A stretch of DNA of 64,000 nt from Mycolicibacter sinensis (GTDB lineage Bacteria; Actinomycetota; Actinomycetes; Mycobacteriales; Mycobacteriaceae): positions 1 to 64,000 of the forward strand of contig NZ_LZJK01000155.1 of the NCBI RefSeq assembly GCF_001667945.1. The letters run 5' to 3'. Under the pieces are notes generated by a model. That model saw only the letters and a program-made list of their open reading frames with translations. It had not been told where the DNA came from and ran no database searches. A program made the translations under genes and the position numbers. This document shows positions 1-9,130 of the stretch, piece after piece. The first letter of the stretch is position 1. Every line of letters begins with the position of its first letter.

Positions 1-720
1 TCAGCGACACGCCCGATACCAAGTCCAGCACCGTCTGCCCCGACCCCCGAAACCCCACCACCCCAGGGGACTCACCCGCCCGACCAGGTCAGCCTGCACT
101 TCAATCAGGGCATCGACAAGGTGCCCCACGAACCGACGGAGCGAGAGCTGGCCCGGGCTCGGCGCGGCTACCTGTTTCCTGATTTCGACGAGCGGCCCTC
201 CGAGGACTTAGAAATCCAACTCGGCGACGACAAAACAGCCGCGTTCTGGTCGGCTACCTGGCGCGACTCCGACGGTCACCAGCTCGAAGACGACCTCCCA
301 CGCATTATCGAAGAGATCCTGTTTCGACTGGACCGCAAGGTCGCCGCTCGCGAAGCCGAAGAACGTCGACAGATCGAAGCCGAACGTCAACTCGTTCTGC
401 GAAGGCAAGCGTGGGACGAAGCCCGGGCGGCCGCAGTCATCGCTTTCGGAGACAAGTTCCTCCGCGACGCCATGCTCCGGGAGGCCCGCGACTGGCGGAA
501 AGCCGAAGAACTGCGCGACTACGCCACCGCGGTCAGCGAGCGGGCTGCTCGCCTGGACGAACCCGACCGCACGCGACTCCTGGACTGGGCCAACGAGATT
601 CGTGAACACGCCGCCAAACTGGACCCGATCACGTCCACCCGCGGCCGGCCAACCCCGCCATCACCTGGCATGAACGACCTGCAACCATTCATGGGCAAAC
701 ACGGCATCTGGCGGCCCTGA
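1..720 (+). CDS. Hypothetical protein, 5' end cut by window edge
   Basis: The frame is open from base 1 to the TGA at 718-720, so the gene probably starts outside the window. A GTG at 121 is the first start codon inside the visible part, but the preceding 40 codons read as a Pro/Thr-rich linker that runs smoothly into the rest, which argues for a longer protein. The visible C-terminal part is charged and mostly helical, with a Glu/Arg-rich probable coiled coil around residues 70-150 counted from the GTG. No catalytic motif is seen and I do not recognise the family. It converges end to end with the next gene on the minus strand. Function unknown. Confidence 0.55.
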   Translation, partial: SATRPIPSPAPSAPTPETPPPQGTHPPDQVSLHFNQGIDKVPHEPTERELARARRGYLFPDFDERPSEDLEIQLGDDKTAAFWSATWRDSDGHQLEDDLPRIIEEILFRLDRKVAAREAEERRQIEAERQLVLRRQAWDEARAAAVIAFGDKFLRDAMLREARDWRKAEELRDYATAVSERAARLDEPDRTRLLDWANEIREHAAKLDPITSTRGRPTPPSPGMNDLQPFMGKHGIWRP

Positions 721-1656
721 TCACCACCATCGTCGACTCCGAACCGGCACATGGATCACCGGAATCTCCGAGGGTTTGAGCGGACGTTCCACGACCGGGC
801 GAACCGTTGCCGGAGTAATGCGGCCCTCGACATGCTCCTGCTCAATGATTTCCGCGACGTACGAATGTTCCTGCCCTTTGAGCTGATCGATCATGCGCGC
901 AAGCAACTCGTCCAATCGTCTTACCTCGGCTTCGGCGGCATCGACGCGCTCCTGCAATGTGACGGCTCGGTGACCGCACCAGGCGCGCAGCAATTCATGC
1001 AGCGGACGACCATATCGCAGGTAGCTGTCGTACTCCTGCTCCGGCGAGGTGGAGTAACTGTAGCGGTCACGGGCAGTGGCTGACCTGCCGCGTTTGCAGA
1101 GTTCTCGATACTTCTTCTCGTCGTTGATCACCCAATCGAGGATCGGCATCGGGTTGGCGTGGGCGATCGCCGCGGCCAGCCGCATCGTGCCCTCCGGCGA
1201 CACGAACACAGCACCACCGTCCTCAAAGTAATCGAGTTGATCAAGGACCTCATCGACCGTGACGCCGATCAGCGCTGCCAGAGCTGCACGATCCTTGACG
1301 ATGGCGGTCCATCGCGAATAACGCCAGTCAAGTTCGCCGATCGAGTCCCGGACAAGCTCTAGGAACACGTGCTCGACCGCCCCGTCTTCGGTGCTATCCA
1401 GTGGCTCCTCGTCGAGGAAACGCTGCCAGTGCGCCATGTGCTCGTCGTAGCTCTCAACCTTTGACCAGGGGCCGTGCAGACGCCCGGCAGGTACGTTTTC
1501 GACGGTGCCGGCCTTCTCGCCATCGAGGAACTCAACCTCGTAGCGGGGCGTCTTCTTGCGCTGATCAACCGCAACAACCCGGACCCGCTCCGACGGGGCG
1601 AACTCACTTAGGCGGTAGATCTGCTCAGTGCCGGGCTCGATCAAAGAGGTGCTCAC
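721..1656 (-). CDS. Hypothetical protein, 311 aa
   Basis: This is an intact frame of 311 residues starting MSTSLIEPGTEQ. The N-terminal third (about residues 15-60) looks like a small beta-rich module with alternating charged and hydrophobic residues. The middle contains several Trp/Tyr-rich helices, and residues 225-265 form a heptad-like coiled coil. There is no signal peptide or membrane segment. Its stop abuts the stop of the convergent upstream gene with no spacer. I do not recognise the family; nothing indicates an enzyme. Its position in an accessory island next to nuclease- and ATPase-type genes makes a phage- or defence-associated role possible, but this is only context. Confidence 0.5.
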   Translation of the reverse strand: MSTSLIEPGTEQIYRLSEFAPSERVRVVAVDQRKKTPRYEVEFLDGEKAGTVENVPAGRLHGPWSKVESYDEHMAHWQRFLDEEPLDSTEDGAVEHVFLELVRDSIGELDWRYSRWTAIVKDRAALAALIGVTVDEVLDQLDYFEDGGAVFVSPEGTMRLAAAIAHANPMPILDWVINDEKKYRELCKRGRSATARDRYSYSTSPEQEYDSYLRYGRPLHELLRAWCGHRAVTLQERVDAAEAEVRRLDELLARMIDQLKGQEHSYVAEIIEQEHVEGRITPATVRPVVERPLKPSEIPVIHVPVRSRRWW

Positions 1657-2040
1657 GCATCAACTTTGTCCCAGGAACGACCCCGCCGCTGGTCAATGTG
1701 ACTCTGGGGTTGAGTCTCGGTGGTGGACGGTCAGATGGCTTGCCGTCTGACTGATCCGTCTTCGCGGTGGCCATTGACCGGTTCAGCGATCTGGACCGCG
1801 GGGGCACTCGAGGCGGTGAGCTCCCGCCGAAACCGCACTATCCGCCGGGCCCACGGCTCGACAACATCGTCCAGCTCGTCGTATGGGTCAGCTTGCGAGC
1901 AAGCCATCGGACGCTGACCCCCGAGATGCACGACAAGGCGATCGCAGAGCTTCCGTTCGGCGTCTGGCGACTTCTGACCGCTGGCCTCAGACCCCGGGCG
2001 GTTCAGACCGCCCAGCATGGCCGCGTCCTAGTCTGGCGTA
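1657..2040. other. Gene-free stretch, 384 bp
   Basis: This lies between the start of the minus-strand 311-aa gene and the start of the DUF4365 remnant. It must carry the divergent promoters, but no clear -35/-10 pair stands out. Short open frames on both strands here have no recognisable domain, no convincing ribosome binding site, and overlap one another. No inverted repeat or tRNA was seen. It may hold decayed sequence. Confidence 0.35.
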
Positions 2041-3143
2041 GTGAACATGATGGAGCCTGCGCGGAAGCATCTGCGAGTGGGCCATCGCTCCGAAAGAGGC
2101 GCAATCAACGCCGTCCGCACGCTCCTGGAGCGCCACGATCAAGTCGTCGACGAAGTCGACGGTAGAAGCGACTACGGACGCGACCTCAACGTCGATGTGA
2201 CTCGTGGGTCCGAGATCACCGGCGGGATCATTGGTGTGCAAGTCAAAGGGGGCAAGTCCTTCTACCGGAACGGCCGGTGGATCATCCCTGCGACGCCCAC
2301 GGACTGGCACTACTGGCGCTCATCGACCGTCCCCATCATCGGCATGGTGCATGATCCCGCCACGGCAGCGATCAGGTGGATCAACCTCTCGCAGCTTGCA
2401 CGCAGCGAGGTGCAGATCGATGACGGCGGCTACGGTGCTACGCCGCAGTCCGACGAGGTGACAGAAGTAGTCGTTAGCAACGTGCTCGACGACACGACGT
2501 TTGACGCGTTTTTGGGTGAAGTGTCGAGACCTACCTCGCTGCAACCCCAGAATCGGCCTATCTGCTTCTGGTCGAATCCGACGACGAGGCTCGTCGACGT
2601 GGGATCTTCAACTGCTGGACGCTGGGACGTCGCGACCCGCGGCCCCTGATCCTCCTACGGCGACTCCTCCCGTCTATGGCGGGACGGAGCCTGCTCGACG
2701 GCATCACTGTCCTGGCGCACGTCACCCCGCACCCCGACATCTTCTGGACGAGGCAGAACTGGATCACCCCACTCATCGAGGATGAGGTACTCGCGACCCT
2801 TCGTTGATCTTCGGAAGAACTGGCAACGCTGGTTCACGCGGTGGAGACTTTGGATGAGGGCGGTGTGGACTGGCAGCGAGGGGGAATCGGCCAAAGCCTT
2901 TGGTCGATCATGGTGGTCGACCCGGACCTGTGCCAGAAGCTGCCGGGAGCCATCCGGATCTGCGTGGAGGCCGGTCACTTGCAATCCGCGCTCCGCCTAG
3001 TCATCTGCTACCAGTACCTAGTCGAAGATCCGGTGTCCACCATCGACGCGATCATGAAGAAGTATCCATCGCTCGCCGCCGACGAGATGGCCGGATGGAT
3101 AGTGGAACATCTGCATGAGTGGGGCAGGATCGATGTCTACTAG
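2041..3143 (+). pseudogene. DUF4365-type nuclease-like gene, broken by a frameshift and a stop
   Basis: The first frame (GTG at 2041 or ATG at 2047, to the stop at 2647-2649) matches the N-terminal core of DUF4365 proteins, a PD-(D/E)xK-like fold: SDYGRDLNVDV followed by IGVQVKGGKSF, i.e. the D...QxK metal-site pattern. Near 2526 the natural protein leaves this frame. Shifting by -1 gives a continuous product (TYLAATPESAYLLLVESDDE...) through to 2804, where TGA (2805-2807) interrupts it. The same frame then continues SSEELATLVHAVETLDEGG... to the TAG at 3141-3143. Repaired, it would be about 367 residues. Two independent lesions suggest real decay rather than one sequencing error. DUF4365 proteins are often found in defence or mobile contexts. 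Confidence 0.75.
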
Positions 3144-3177
3144 ACGGCACGGGTCGCCTCTCGGTAAGGACGGGCCA

Positions 3178-4857
3178 CTAGCCGGATCTTCTCGGTTTCA
3201 CTTCAAGTGCATGCAACTTTGCTTCGTCAATGCTGTAGGCGTTCCGCATAACGCCATGCATTGCATTCCTCAGCTTTAAAAGGAAAGCATTGGTCGCTGC
3301 GGGATTAGCCTGAGTCCAATGCTTCCACGGGTTGTATTGCTTTGTCGTAGCAGAGATGAGCTGCTGAAATTGTTCGCCCTTGTAGAACTTCTTGAATACC
3401 TCTCGGGGCTTCTTAGCGCCCACGTAGGCTTCCACTCGTTCTTTTATGTCAACGGCATTGCCTGTAATTTCGAACTCATTGATCACGTCGCGCGCTTCAT
3501 TGGTGAAAACGACACGCGTGAACTGTCGTTCATTCCTCCAAAAAGGATCATCGGCAGCAAGGTTGTAAAGATGCTGGAAAATCAGCTGATCCGGAGGCAA
3601 GTCGCCGGGCAGCAACACCACGGTTTTCCAAGACGTCGGGGGTTGGTCCCCGTCAAGACATACGATGCTGTTCTGCGAGAATTCCGGTATCTTCTTCTTG
3701 ATCAACTGGAGGTAGTTAGAACAGCCTAAGGTAATCTCTGGTAGCGGAACTGTAAATTTCTTGATCGGCTGCCTGTAAACGAGAGCTTCGAAGAAGTCTG
3801 CGGCCTCCCTGTCTTCGAAGTAAACACGCAGGCTGGGCAGCGACAATCCCCGTTCGACCTTGATAGTTTTCGTGGCGATATCGGCGCTGATCTGCACCCA
3901 CGACCAGTCTTCCATAACCTGGACGTCGCCGTACGTGTCACTAAGGTAGATTGTCTTAAATTTCCGCCTGAATTTCTGACTGTGCTCGTGGGCGTGTTCA
4001 ATCAAAACCGGAGAATGTGAAGTCATAATGACCTGGAGGTCGAGTTCAGCGCATTCGCGTGCGAGAACCTTCCACAGGTTGATCTGCGCCGTCGGAAATA
4101 GACCGGCATCAGCCTCGTCGATCAACAGCAAGCCGCCCTTATAGTCGGGGTACTCTCCCTTCAACTTACGAAAAGACATCAACGCTAACGCGATTTGACC
4201 CGCATTGTCTTCGCCAGCCGAGACGGATTCGTGATCGTAGTCGGTGCCATGCGCCACTGCCGAGCTGATGGTTCCGTCTGTTCCAGTGGCATGGGCAGAA
4301 TTTTTATTGAGAATCTCGTTGGTGAGTTTGAGAAAATCTTGCTTGTGCAGATTGAGATAATCGAAACTGTCCACGTTATACTCGCGGGCCGCGATGGGAA
4401 ACAATCGCTTCAGGCTCAAGAATATGACGGGATGCGTGAAGTTCCTGCTGGTGTTACCTTTCCCCGATACGGTGCTGTTGTTCCGGACCACTGGGCGCGG
4501 CTTGTTCTGCCTCCGCATGAGTTCCAGCTTGGCCGTAGCTGCTTTATTGGTGTAACCGTCATGCAGTTCGATGTTGACGGTCATGGATCCTGGCACGTCG
4601 AACGTCTCAGACATTCGGAAGTGTTCGCTGTATTGTGACTTGAACGCACCCCCCGCTATTTGCTGGAATGAAAGCGAAGTATCTGAGACGTAGTCCTTCT
4701 CAAAGCTAAAGATTTGCGCAGCGATTCCAAGGATGGAGGATTTTGATGTGCCGTTCTTGCCGCATACGACGGTGATATGATCTCCAAGTTCGACGTCGAC
4801 GCCGCGGAGTGCCCGAAAACGCTCGATCAACAATTTCTTGAGTTGCGTCTTGGACAT
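3178..4857 (-). CDS. OLD-like AAA/ABC ATPase with TOPRIM-like C-terminus, 559 aa
   Basis: The N-terminal half is an SMC/ABC-type ATPase. The P-loop is at residues 33-41 (GKNGTSKSS, with Ser where Gly is usual), the ABC-like signature around 212-221 (SAGEDNAGQ), Walker B at 242-250 (GLLLIDEAD) and the H-loop at 276-283 (VIMTSHSP). The C-terminal half has a TOPRIM-like pattern: an acidic residue in VYFEDREAADFF (about 345-356) and an acidic cluster LDGD (401-404). This combination is typical of OLD-family nucleases and of GajA-like defence ATPases. The start is ATG with an upstream GGGGGT. Base composition is clearly more AT-rich than the backbone, suggesting acquisition by transfer. No adjacent UvrD-like partner (as in Gabija) is visible. 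Cytoplasmic. Confidence 0.7.
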   Translation of the reverse strand: MSKTQLKKLLIERFRALRGVDVELGDHITVVCGKNGTSKSSILGIAAQIFSFEKDYVSDTSLSFQQIAGGAFKSQYSEHFRMSETFDVPGSMTVNIELHDGYTNKAATAKLELMRRQNKPRPVVRNNSTVSGKGNTSRNFTHPVIFLSLKRLFPIAAREYNVDSFDYLNLHKQDFLKLTNEILNKNSAHATGTDGTISSAVAHGTDYDHESVSAGEDNAGQIALALMSFRKLKGEYPDYKGGLLLIDEADAGLFPTAQINLWKVLARECAELDLQVIMTSHSPVLIEHAHEHSQKFRRKFKTIYLSDTYGDVQVMEDWSWVQISADIATKTIKVERGLSLPSLRVYFEDREAADFFEALVYRQPIKKFTVPLPEITLGCSNYLQLIKKKIPEFSQNSIVCLDGDQPPTSWKTVVLLPGDLPPDQLIFQHLYNLAADDPFWRNERQFTRVVFTNEARDVINEFEITGNAVDIKERVEAYVGAKKPREVFKKFYKGEQFQQLISATTKQYNPWKHWTQANPAATNAFLLKLRNAMHGVMRNAYSIDEAKLHALEVKPRRSG

Positions 4858-5407
4858 CAGCTACCCCCGAGCGGGGTCTGACACCACAGGTTGCGGCTCA
4901 CGTCGATGTACACCTTCCGTCAGCGAACAAACAGGTATCCATGGCCGATACTCGCCCACTCGTTGGGGTGAGCGACTGAGCGGCCATGTTGGAGCCGAGC
5001 ATAGGCAGAGGTGACCCTCGGACGCGGCTAACAGCACCGTTCATTGTGGAGCGAAATTTGACCAGCGTTCTCCCTCCTGCAAAGGACGCCGTCTCGAAAG
5101 ATTGGACGCAAGCTTTCGAGGGATCTCGCCGGCGTTCCGTCGGCCGTAGCCAACGGGACCGCGATGGCATTGCTGGTTGCGCTCGGCGGATGACGGGATA
5201 ACCCCGCCAGGATCATGGGGAACACCATCCACCCGAGACCAGCCGGCCGCAATGGTTGACAGCTGAAGCGTCGGCAGGCTAGCCGGTACGGATTCAAGAC
5301 ATCGTCAAGGGCATCGCTCGCCCGCGGATCGCCGACAATCCGGAGAATACGCTGGCTACACTCGTTGTCCATGCACTGGATCTTGGGGCATGCGCGGCGG
5401 GAGCAGT
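4858..5407. other. Gene-free divergent region, 550 bp
   Basis: This separates the minus-strand ATPase gene from the plus-strand ParB-like gene, so both promoters should lie here. I could not translate a recognisable domain in any frame. The AT-richer pocket near 5285-5370 is the most promoter-like part but has no clear hexamers. No tRNA, repeat array or long inverted repeat was seen. The length is unusual for this compact region and could hold a small RNA or decayed gene; nothing supports either directly. Confidence 0.3.
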
Positions 5408-6892
5408 ATGTCGGCTGAGTCGGCGCCGCAGGTCGCCAAACTCGGACACGTCCGCCCGGTCGAACTGTCGTGGGCCGACCTAGTCCTGGACGACGAGAAT
5501 CCACGACTGGAAGAGGGCGGCGAGACCACGCGGGAATCGGTCAACGCCCTGATCGAACTTGATGCCACAAAGCAGATCAACATGGCGCGTGACATCGCCG
5601 AGTCCGGAACCCTCAGTCCGTTCGAGCTTCCCGGGGTGATCCTCGAAGACGGCCTCTACATCGTGGTGGAGGGTAACCGTCGGGTAGCGGCGCTGAAGAT
5701 GCTCAGATCCCCAGACCTCATTGACGATCAGCGGATCCGCCGGCGCGTCGAGGCCATCATTTCCGCAAACGGGGCCGGGCCTGATGAAGTTGCTTGCTCG
5801 CTCTTCGAGAACCGCGAATCGGCAAGGCGGTGGATCGAACTGCGGCATACCGGGGAGAACGAGGGCCGCGGCCTGAGCCCCTGGACGACCGATATGTCCG
5901 AGCGCTTCAACCCCACGCCAGGATCCCAAACGGGACTCGCAATGCAGCTCCGCGATCTTATGGTGAATGCGTACCCCAGCGATACCCAACTGCTCGGGCA
6001 CCTCACGACGATCTTTCGCGGAGGGTACAACACAGCAGGAGCGCGGGTGCGGCGCCGTGTGACGACCCTCGGACGCCTCATTCTGCCCAAGCAAATGCAA
6101 GAAGCATTCGGTTACACGATCGAGCGCGCTAGTGGTGCAATCCGCGTGGTCGGGCCGGAGCAGGCGGTGCACGCAGCCTTCCGAAGAATTATCTTCGATG
6201 TTTCCGAGGGCATGACTGCTCGCGACATCAACAATCAGGAGCTCGTCAGTAACTACATAGCCAGCATCGCGCACCTGAAAGTGCCTGGCGGCTCGGCCAC
6301 TTCACCGAATTCCTCCAGCCCGACGCCGCCAGCCACTGGTCAACAAACACCGGGAGCAAGCACTCCACCTGCGACAGGTGGTGGGGGTTCACAGCCAATG
6401 CCACCGCCATCGCCTCCGCCAGCCCCAACGGGGCGTCGTCAGCGACCAAGATCCGAACAACGCATCTTCCAGGGCTTGCGCCTAACAAAGTTTCAACTCC
6501 GTACTTCCGACACCCTCATTCAGGCGCAGCGCTTAGGCATCGATGAAACGACGCTAGTCGCTGGCGTCATGGTGCGAGTTATCGTCGAACTCTGTGTCAC
6601 CGAGGCAATCGATAAGCTCAGCCTGACGGTGCCTGGCCGCCCGACGCTACGGAACAAGTTGAAGGCTGTTCTGAAGCACCTTGACCCACAGATCGAACAC
6701 TCACAGAATCGCGGGCCTCGGCTCGCTGCCGCCTGGATGGATAGCCAGAAGGACAACGCCACCAACGGACTGGGCGTCGACATGATGAACGCCTACGTGC
6801 ACAGCTTCACCCAGAGAGGAGGACCGGCGGATGTTCGGGCGCTGAGTCAGCACTACCGGCCGCTCTTGGAGGACCTGGACTCAGCGCTGTGA
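5408..6892 (+). CDS. ParB/Srx-like protein with Pro-rich linker and possible HEPN-like tail, 494 aa
   Basis: Residues 15-105 match a ParB/sulfiredoxin-type domain: LVLDDENPRL, NMARDIAESG and the signature VVEGNRRVAALKML. A helical middle domain follows, then a low-complexity linker rich in Pro, Ser, Thr and Gly (about 290-345), then a helical C-terminal domain of about 140 residues ending NAYVHSF...RALSQHY. R477 to H482 fits the Rx4H spacing of HEPN RNases, but that assignment is my inference. ATG at 5408 is preferred over ATG at 5390 because GGGAG lies just upstream of it. The gene precedes the adenine methylase on the same strand by 58 bp, so the two may be co-transcribed. Such ParB-fold proteins in defence islands are not chromosome-partition ParB. 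Confidence 0.6.
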   Translation: MSAESAPQVAKLGHVRPVELSWADLVLDDENPRLEEGGETTRESVNALIELDATKQINMARDIAESGTLSPFELPGVILEDGLYIVVEGNRRVAALKMLRSPDLIDDQRIRRRVEAIISANGAGPDEVACSLFENRESARRWIELRHTGENEGRGLSPWTTDMSERFNPTPGSQTGLAMQLRDLMVNAYPSDTQLLGHLTTIFRGGYNTAGARVRRRVTTLGRLILPKQMQEAFGYTIERASGAIRVVGPEQAVHAAFRRIIFDVSEGMTARDINNQELVSNYIASIAHLKVPGGSATSPNSSSPTPPATGQQTPGASTPPATGGGGSQPMPPPSPPPAPTGRRQRPRSEQRIFQGLRLTKFQLRTSDTLIQAQRLGIDETTLVAGVMVRVIVELCVTEAIDKLSLTVPGRPTLRNKLKAVLKHLDPQIEHSQNRGPRLAAAWMDSQKDNATNGLGVDMMNAYVHSFTQRGGPADVRALSQHYRPLLEDLDSAL

Positions 6893-6950
6893 GAGCGGTG
6901 GCCACCTCGGCGTTAACGCGATATCATAGGCACGTGGATAGTCGCCGGAT

Positions 6951-7853
6951 ATGTTGCCTAGCAATGTCATTGCCTTTATGAGGTACATCAGTCCGCTCCG
7001 GTATCCCGGCGGCAAAGCTCGCATCGCCCCGTTCGCCGCCGAACTGCTCGCATCGCAGAATCCACGTCCACGCCGCTACGCAGAACCGTTCGCCGGCGGG
7101 GCAGGAAGTGCACTAACACTCCTTGTCGGTGAGCATGTCGATGTCATTCACATCAACGACCTCAACCCTGGAATAGCGGCGTTTTGGCGATGCGTGTTCA
7201 ACCAAACCAAACGGCTGATCAAACGCATCGAGGACACCGATGTGAGTCTAGAAACCTGGTATCTCGCCCGTGAGATCTATGACCACCCAAAGCGCCACGG
7301 TGATCTGGAACTGGGATTTGCGACATTCTTTCTCAACCGGTGCAATCGATCTGGCATATTGAACGCTCGACCCATCGGTGGTCTAGAACAGACGGGTCAG
7401 TGGAAGATCGACGCTCGCTTCAACCGGGAGAATCTCACCCAGAGAATCGCCTACATCGGGTCATACCGGCGCCGTGTCGAACTGACCGAACTTGACGCCC
7501 GAGACTTCCTTGCCGGATTGTCCCCGCATCGACGCGACATGCTCGTCTACGTTGACCCTCCGTACCTCGGCCAAGGGGACGACCTCTACCTCGACCGACT
7601 CAGTGCCGAGGATCATCACGACCTCGCAACCAAGCTGCGGCACTCCAAGTTGAAGTGGTTCCTGACCTACGATGCCGATGACCGTGTGACCGACGAACTC
7701 TACGTCAAGTTCAGATGCGCAGAGTTCGACATCAAACACACAGCCCAGGTGAACCACATGGGCACCGAATTCGTCGTCTTCGCAGACACCATCGCGGTCC
7801 CCGACGACTTGCAGATCCTGACCACCGCCAAAGGTCGATGGATTGTTGCTTAA
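6951..7853 (+). CDS. DNA N6-adenine methyltransferase, D12 class (Dam-like)
   Basis: The enzyme transfers a methyl group from S-adenosylmethionine to adenine in a specific DNA site. The N-terminal YISPLRYPGGK is the family hallmark. The SAM-binding motif PFAGGAGS is at residues 46-53 and the catalytic DPPY at 202-205, the order expected for D12/alpha-type enzymes. FLNRCNRSGILNARP and the GQWKIDARFN region are also typical. Length (300 aa, or 291 aa from the ATG at 6978) is normal, so it looks intact. No cognate restriction endonuclease is recognisable nearby. It follows the ParB-like gene and could be an orphan methylase, a phage-type Dam, or the modification arm of the local system. The recognition site cannot be read from sequence. 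Confidence 0.85.
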   Translation: MLPSNVIAFMRYISPLRYPGGKARIAPFAAELLASQNPRPRRYAEPFAGGAGSALTLLVGEHVDVIHINDLNPGIAAFWRCVFNQTKRLIKRIEDTDVSLETWYLAREIYDHPKRHGDLELGFATFFLNRCNRSGILNARPIGGLEQTGQWKIDARFNRENLTQRIAYIGSYRRRVELTELDARDFLAGLSPHRRDMLVYVDPPYLGQGDDLYLDRLSAEDHHDLATKLRHSKLKWFLTYDADDRVTDELYVKFRCAEFDIKHTAQVNHMGTEFVVFADTIAVPDDLQILTTAKGRWIVA

Positions 7854-8008
7854 AGCAACGGGCCGCGCCCGACTCCAAAGCCGACGAGCTGAGAGCACTA
7901 CCATGTTCAGCTGACAAGTCCGATGGCAGGTGAAGTCACTCGACGGCCGAATCTCTCACTGGCTGCTCTCTTCCACGGATCAAGCTATCTCTAATAGTGG
8001 CTATGATG
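7854..8008. other. Convergent intergenic region, 155 bp
   Basis: This short stretch lies between the stops of the methylase and protease genes. No strong hairpin followed by a T tract was found on either strand. Confidence 0.3.
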
Positions 8009-9130
8009 TCACGAATTATCGCCTGCAAGCTTTACAAGCCCGCCGTAGCCCAAATCTCTCACAGCTAATTCAACCTGGCTAGCCGGTACTCCTCCGTAGA
8101 ACGGAGCTTCTATCTCATTGCCCTTAAACGTAGTTAGCTGTGACACAAGACCTAGGATATAGCCATCATGGGAAACGACTGGCCCCCCGCTATTACCAGG
8201 CCGTGCGATTGCAGAAAATAGAAAGAAAGGATTTGCCCGGCGATCGAGAATATTTGGATTCACCACCTCGCCGCGCTGAACGACCAGCGGAACAGCCTCA
8301 CTATCTGCCATAGGTATCGGTGGATATCCGAAGATGTACATCTCGTCAGACCACTCCGCATCGCGAAACTCCAAGTCGGACAGTGTCTCAAGGCGATCGG
8401 GTTCAGATTTGCCTGCCAGTAGTAGATCTGCATTCAAACTTATCCGTTCTGCCGTATGCGCTACCTCGATCACTCCCACATCTATCGTGGGGTGCGACTT
8501 CGCGCCAACCACACGCAGCGGTGAGCGGTTGGCCCACGAAATGCGACCGGGCGGAATCACTTTGGGGCGCGGAAGCTCGGGGTCTATGTCCATGCCCTCG
8601 ATGACATGGGCATTGGTGATGATGTGGGTTCCGTCAACGACCAAACCGCTCCCGATATCCGGTTCGCCAGTAGCGCGACTGACACCCGGAATTGGAATAG
8701 TGAGCCCGCCAAAGCTGGGCACAATCAGTTCCGCGCCAAATAAGCGCGCCATCCAAAGGTCACCACCCATTGGTGCGCGGCCATAATTCCAAGTTAAATA
8801 GGCGTGACCCACCGGTCCCGCTGCAGCCTCAACCAACCCCCAGTCGTAAAGAATGCCGCGCCGCTCCATATCCTCGACGATGTGGGCGACCTCCTTGATA
8901 TGCGAGCGGATATTCGTGATACCCCTCGCCTCGAGGTACAAGACAAGATCCATAAGCGTGCGATGTGGTTTCGCGGCGATACTTTCAAACTTTGTTCCGG
9001 TGAGAATGTTTATCGCAAACTCAGTCGGCTTGCCGGCGGTGAAAAGTTGCGTAGCCGAAAGCGCAACCATCATCCGCCACTCAAGGCTCATCGGTTCGCC
9101 CGTCAAGAACAGATTCTCGCCACCTGCCAT
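8009..9130 (-). CDS. Trypsin-like serine protease with N-terminal accessory domain, 373 aa
   Basis: The catalytic triad of an S1/S6-type peptidase is visible: His175 in ITNAHVIEG, Asp217 in HPTIDVGVIEV and Ser314 in RPGNSGGPVVS. Residues 1-130 form a separate helical domain (probably winged-helix or effector-associated) that I cannot name. There is no signal peptide or membrane segment, so it should act in the cytoplasm, unlike the secreted mycobacterial HtrA/MarP proteases. I chose ATG at 9130 because GAGGGG lies about 8 bases upstream; an ATG at 9091 is an alternative, and longer versions lack support. Codon use is AT-rich compared with the backbone. Cytoplasmic trypsin-like proteases occur as effectors or triggers in several bacterial defence systems; that role here is inference. 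Confidence 0.75.
   Translation of the reverse strand: MAGGENLFLTGEPMSLEWRMMVALSATQLFTAGKPTEFAINILTGTKFESIAAKPHRTLMDLVLYLEARGITNIRSHIKEVAHIVEDMERRGILYDWGLVEAAAGPVGHAYLTWNYGRAPMGGDLWMARLFGAELIVPSFGGLTIPIPGVSRATGEPDIGSGLVVDGTHIITNAHVIEGMDIDPELPRPKVIPPGRISWANRSPLRVVGAKSHPTIDVGVIEVAHTAERISLNADLLLAGKSEPDRLETLSDLEFRDAEWSDEMYIFGYPPIPMADSEAVPLVVQRGEVVNPNILDRRANPFFLFSAIARPGNSGGPVVSHDGYILGLVSQLTTFKGNEIEAPFYGGVPASQVELAVRDLGYGGLVKLAGDNS

Noticed and set aside
1767..2165. 132-codon frame overlapping the start of the DUF4365 gene
   Set aside because: Overlaps a better-supported gene in another frame and its end is Arg/Pro-rich shadow sequence.
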